Source: Adiantum capillus-veneris | Taxonomy: Eukaryota; Streptophyta; Polypodiopsida; Polypodiales; Pteridaceae | Reading direction: 5' to 3' | Assembly (NCBI GenBank): GCA_014529385.2 | Contig: CM043953.1 | Coordinates: forward strand, 83,890,342 to 83,954,341 | DNA: 64,000 bases | In this document: in pieces, positions 59,958 through 64,000 of the stretch | Numbering within the stretch: the stretch's first letter is position 1 | Layout of the letters: the number at the start of each line of letters is the position of its first letter | Notes under the pieces: generated by a model | Database searches by the model: none | What the model was told of the DNA's origin: nothing | What the model saw: the letters and a program-made list of their open reading frames with translations, nothing else | Translations under genes and position numbers: made by a program

Positions 59958-62464
59958 CTACGTACCGTGCCTTGAGGTCCTTCGCCACAGGATGGAAAAT
60001 CCTTGAGTCAATTTCGAAGAATCATGTGAGACGAAGGCCTCTTCGAATGTCTGCAAGTAGTGTGAGGGCAGGTACATTAGCCTGGAGTACATTGCCATCA
60101 AAATGTGTCGTGGCGGTGAATCCTGGAGATTCCAACAGATCCATTGGTGCCCTTCCAAGAACAGATTCCATGGATGATCGTCTCCTTCAGTGTCTTTAAA
60201 CACCTGGATGCGGGTGATGATCATCCGGGCTATCTTTACTAGCATTTGACAAGCCACGTCGGGGACATCCCGCAGCAAGGTGATTGTCGAATTCAGTGTA
60301 TTGACCATGTAGGCTACTGTAGGGGGCTGTTGCGCTCTCAAGACCGGGTAGTTCATTTTTTGCGGCCTTGAGCCTTTCCATGTGGCGAAATCCTTCCACG
60401 TGCGGCTGCTAGGGACTGGACAGAAAGTAGGATCTATTTGTATATGCTAAGGAGCGTTGTGGTAGTTAGTTAGATCCTGTGGTCGTTTGTCCAACCACTT
60501 CTGCCTCCACTTTGGGTGATCGTCGACAAGCATCTGGGCTTCTTCCGCTGCCAGTGCAATGCCTTCATAACCCCCATCTTTGTTTCGTGGCAGGGTTGGC
60601 CGCATCTTTTCCTTCCACAGAATTGCTTCATGACATAACAGAGGAAATGGTAGGTACTCATGGCCAAACCCTTCCACCTGCTCTTCTGGCTGTAAGTAGG
60701 CCAAGGCCGCTGACTCCATTATCTTCTTTTCATAGAGCATGTACTCCTTTGCTGGCCCCTCTGGCATGTTCTTAATGCTCTCACTGAGCTCATCTCTAAT
60801 ATCCATATCTAGCTCAGAAAATTCATGCTCTTGTTCCCCTTGGTGTGATGTTTCAGGCAAATTAGGCACTTGTTGCCCGGGCAGCAGCTGCGGTTGACTC
60901 TGGGCTTTGTCTTCTCTGATTTGTTGTTGAAAAATCAGATCTTCTTTTTCATTTAGCATCGTGTCACTGATCTGCTTCTGAGTCTCTAATTCGGTGCTTG
61001 CTTGAGCTAGTTGCTGCTCCTGTTCTTTTATCTTTTGCTCATTGGCCGCTGTCTGGGCCACCATTCCTGATACGAGTAGCTGTCTTTGAAGCTTTTCTTG
61101 CTCTAGCTCCAATTTCAGTGCCGATATAGTGTTCACTACTGTGGCATTGTCAGATGTGGAGACCAATGCTCCAGCAGGTTCCTGATTTTCCATCAAGGTT
61201 GTCAGAGTGCTTTTGACAGTGCTGTATGAACTGTTAATTCTCTGAAATCTTGCGCTCTCGTAAGCAAGCTGCTCCGTTGCTTTCTGTACTCTTGCCATCA
61301 ATTCTTGGCATTCCTTTTCTTTGGCGGTCAAATCTATCCTGACGTCCACCAAATCTCTGATCAGAGACTGAGCCTGCTGTCGCTCAAGGTCTCTTTCCTC
61401 CGTTGTGAGTTCTAGTCGCAATCTCAGGCTCTCTAACTCCTCTTGCCCACATGCTTTCTTTTGTTGGGCCTCTTGTACCTGCCTTTCCTTTTCACTCAGC
61501 ACCACGTGCTGGCACTGGAACTGTCTTTCTAATTCCTTTAAAGTTTGCTTGTAATCAAAACCAGCAACGGCTTGGCAGGCTTCGTGGTATCCGATTGCTT
61601 TTGTAGGAGGTATAAACTCCTTTTGCGAGGTTGAAGGAGGAGGAGGTGGCAGTTTTTTTGTTTGATGGAGAAGGGGGAGGAGAAGGATATTTTGGCGAAG
61701 GAGGAGGTGGTGATTTGGGCAAGGGAGGAGGCGATGATTTAGGCAAGCGAGGAGGTGAGCTTGCTTCTTCTCGTACATGCCTCTTTTTGGAAGCATCTTC
61801 CCCTCGTTGCGAAGTAGATGCTTTCGCTTTTCTTTTCTTTAAATTCTTGATGATTCTTTGGTGGGTCAGATCCTCCGCCCGTCGTGTTTCCACATTCCTC
61901 TCTCTTTGAATCTTCTTTAGCTACTTTGCTTGGTTTGTTTCATCAGCTGCATCTTTCTCCTTCATTTCTTCAGTGGACTGCGAAGAGATGTCCACTTCTG
62001 CAGCCTTTTGGTTTGCTTCTAACCTTTGCTTTCAGCCCGTATGCGAGCCGCATTTTCTATTCTTTCTTGCCTTTCCTTCTCGAATCTTCTTTTTTGTGTT
62101 TGTTGTGTTGCAGTAGCTCTTGCCTGTCTGTCAGCAGCCCGTAACTTGGTTCTTCTTTCCTCAACTCTTTGTTGGGTTTTTGCATATGCTTTTTGAAGGT
62201 CCGACTGTGGTATTGCACTCCTCTCCCTCCTTTTTCTCTCGAGCGGCTTTGTGGAGTCTTCCTCCTTGCTTTCTTCAAACTCAGATGGCCCTTTGTCTTT
62301 CGACCCTTGAGATTTTCCTTCTTCATCAGTCTCCGTCTTTTCTTCATCACTCGAGCTTTTGTTGGAGGCCTTTGCTGAGCACGATGATGCCGCGCCAGGG
62401 GTCGTCCTTACTAAATGAGCAACCATCTTTGCTTTCTGAATCAGGGCTGTTTGAGAACTGGCAG
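59958..62464 (-). pseudogene. Repeated coiled-coil protein gene, minus-strand copy, cut by a copia LTR
   Basis: Starts at the LTR edge with SSQTALIQKAKMVAHLVRTT and an acidic region (SSSDEEKTETDEEGKSQ), a basic helix (RRTKLRAADRQARATATQQ), a frame change near 62020, TAG at 61921, a Pro-rich SPPPLPKSPPPPSPKYPSPP region with a frame change near 61655, then a long open coiled coil (61600-60900; TLKELERQFQCQHVVLSEKE). Next come EYLPFPLLCHEAILWKEKM and KWRQKWLDKRPQDLTNYHNA. A TAG at 60447-60449 replaces the Gln seen in the plus-strand copy, and the same frame runs on through IDPTFCPVPSSRTWKDFATW to a TGA at 59958. Intronless. Function unknown; gag-like or host-derived are both possible. Confidence 0.6.
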
Positions 62465-62636
62465 TGTTGGGGTATAAAGCCCAATGTGGTTGGCCAGGTA
62501 AGTACACATATTCTTTTGTTAAAACCTAATAAGAACTCACTATGCTCTACACATTACAGTAGAGCGAGTTCACCATATCGTCGTGCTCTTCTTCTCGCAC
62601 TCTCTCACGCGTTGCACTTCCGCTCGTACTCCTTCA
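62465..62636 (+). repeat. 5' LTR of the copia element (about 172 bp)
   Basis: Runs from TGTTGGGG to TTCA. Unusually short for a full copia LTR. It has a TATA box, TATAAAG at 62473-62479, only 9 bp from its start, which is too early for a normal U3 unless the true left edge lies farther left. Confidence 0.6.
62473..62479 (+). promoter_or_regulatory. TATA box in the copia LTR
   Basis: TATAAAG in otherwise mixed sequence; the predicted RNA start is about 30 bp downstream, leaving an R-U5 of roughly 130 bp. Confidence 0.4.
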
Positions 62637-62638
62637 AC

Positions 62639-62652
62639 TGGTATCACAGCTC
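62639..62652 (+). promoter_or_regulatory. Primer-binding site, initiator-methionine tRNA type
   Basis: TGGTATCACAGCTC matches the usual copia site TGGTATCAGAGC with one change, two bases after the LTR end. Confidence 0.8.
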
Positions 62653-63722
62653 AGATCGAGGCTCGGGGCAGCACTGCAGGAGGCTAGAGTCACCAACTCA
62701 AATTGGAGTGAAATTCGACAGGCAAGGAGACGGTCCCAAATCTTGTGGGCAAGGCCGTAGGGCTCGTTGTGCTCAGAATTTCATTCTGAGGTCATCTCGG
62801 CCACCGTTTGGCTTTGACAAAGTTCTGCGCAGGCCATTTTCGACTACGTGGTCTCAGCGGGTGCAGATCCGACTCTGCAAATTTGGGGTTTTCGGCCTAC
62901 GACTGCAGGTGCTGAGGATATCGACACTCCCGGAGTGTTGATTTGTGGTTGTCTACACATCGAATGACAGCTCACAGTTCTTGGAGGCGTGTCACATACG
63001 ACACGGGCGCATCTACACACAGACTGTAGGCGACATTCACTAGTTCATCAGGTAGCTTGTGTTTGCTTCTTGATATTCCAGATTTCATCCTGACATTGGA
63101 GGTACTTCCACATGGGAGGTATTGTCAGAGATGATGTATGTCTGTTGAGGGTTTGCTGGCTGTGAGTCACGCAGCAAACAACCGCCGCAGCGGTTACAGC
63201 ATACAGTGGGAAATTTGTGGATGTATGACTTTGTGGGAAGTCTATGTACTGTCAAATTTACTGCAGCCTTTGTTGAGGGTCGAGTGAGGTTTTATTGAGC
63301 TGGGGGATTCTCGAATGTTGAGATCCTTTCGGTGATACAGGTCTTGGAGCGATCCCTCGAGCACCCTTAGATAGGCAGATAGGATGTATTGACTGTGAGT
63401 TAGATAGTTGGGATTGCATCTTTGCTTTACTGCCGTTGAGGCATTGTCGTAGTCTATGCTTACAGGACAGTCAGAGACAGTACAGGTGCAGGACAGGTTT
63501 ACCCGCAGCTTACAGTGTCAGAGAGACAATGTTTTTTGAGCTGTTTTTGGTCTGTTTTTTAGTACACCAAAGCCATTTTACAAAGGAGACTCTACCAAAA
63601 TTTCTGCAGAATCTGAAGCTTTCTTGGTTTATTTGACAGGTTGATATTGGTTCAGAGGTCAGTTTACAGGGGAAACTCTGTCGAATTTTTCCCAGGAAAG
63701 TAAACTACTGTGAAGCATAGCT
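62653..63722 (+). other. Long untranslated leader of the copia element
   Basis: About 1.07 kb without a supported ORF between primer site and gag. Copia leaders are usually much shorter. Confidence 0.6.
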
Positions 63723-64000
63723 ATGGCTGGATCACAGGATACTGCTCTTTACAATATCAAGAAGCTGGATGGAACCAATTTCCCATTGTGGAAGAAGCAG
63801 ATTTGGCACGTGTTGGTACAAAAGAAGCAGATAAAACCTATAAAGCTCAAGGAGATAAAACCAGAAGATATGGACGAAGATGAATGGAGTGAAATGGATG
63901 AATTGGCACTTTCTACCATTATGCTGACTTTGGCAAAAATCGTTTACTTCAATGTAGCAGACGAGATGTCGGCTTATCAAGCATGGTTAAAGCTGAGTGA
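63723..64000 (+). CDS. Copia Gag-Pol polyprotein, first 92 aa (truncated by the window)
   Basis: ATG at 63723, open to the end of the window. It starts MAGSQDTALYNIKKLDGTNF then PLWKKQIWHVLV, the canonical 'LDGTNFxxWKxxI' opening of copia Gag (UBN2/DUF4219 region). It continues with DEDEWSEMDELALSTIMLTL and ADEMSAYQAWLKLS, the usual 'AWxxL' block. As copia elements encode one polyprotein, protease, integrase, RT and RNase H should follow. Confidence 0.88.
   Translation, partial: MAGSQDTALYNIKKLDGTNFPLWKKQIWHVLVQKKQIKPIKLKEIKPEDMDEDEWSEMDELALSTIMLTLAKIVYFNVADEMSAYQAWLKLS

Larger units (their letters stand above)
62465..64000 (+). mobile_element. Ty1/copia retrotransposon, 5' end (runs off the window)
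   Basis: A short 5' LTR, methionine-initiator-type primer site, a long leader of about 1.07 kb and an intact gag start. It is inserted in the coiled-coil gene copy to its left. The 3' LTR and pol lie beyond the window. The frame is clean as far as it goes. Confidence 0.85.

Overview
This is nuclear DNA from a land plant with a large, repeat-filled genome. The evidence is a CACTA element with introns, Ty1/copia and Ty3/gypsy elements with tRNA primer sites, a LINE, several MITE families and long (TC)n/(TA)n arrays. Retroelement coding style hints at a fern or another non-seed plant, but that is only a guess. I see no convincing resident host gene, no rRNA or tRNA gene and no CRISPR array. Nearly everything is transposons at different stages of decay, many nested in one another.

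Layout. 1-3000: 5' end of a minus-strand LTR retroelement (gag, two small leader ORFs, primer site, LTR). 4400-10560: a LINE with an intact ORF1 and a broken ORF2, hit by two MITEs. 10890-11348: a MITE. 11582-17377: a gag-only LTR element with 1.7-kb LTRs. 18500-19760: a long hairpin, and a degenerate gene carrying a MITE. 21100-21800: three evenly spaced palindromes. 23700-27060: minus-strand gypsy pol remains. 27143-29470: a short LTR element. 29750-33520: gag remains and two TTAA-flanked MITEs. 34000-38800: gypsy pol pieces on both strands. 39000-43500: plus-strand gag-protease-RT remains with a hAT-like MITE. 45207-47152: two LTRs only 56 bp apart. 48400-50705 and 58756-58880: a coiled-coil gene copy split by a CACTA transposon (50706-58755). 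59958-62464: an inverted second copy of that gene. 62465-64000: 5' end of a copia element.

Three things stand out. (1) A non-autonomous family of about 1.3 kb (three complete copies, perhaps a fourth end) has TTAA target duplications, CACTAG termini and subterminal palindromes. Removing the first copy restores the LINE frame exactly, which suggests piggyBac-type transposition in a plant. (2) The 8,050-bp CACTA element looks structurally complete. It has perfect 12-bp terminal repeats, a TGG duplication, an uninterrupted six-exon TNP2-type transposase (about 1,104 aa by my splice model), a second transposase-type gene, and a captured fragment resembling a heavy-metal-binding isoprenylated plant protein. 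(3) A leader ORF of about 70 aa recurs three times in one LTR-element lineage, with mostly third-position differences, so it may have been a real protein.

Stop codons in the decayed elements mostly sit where CAG, CAA or CGA would be expected. This fits decay of methylated cytosines. All assignments rest on reading motifs by eye; no searches were run.
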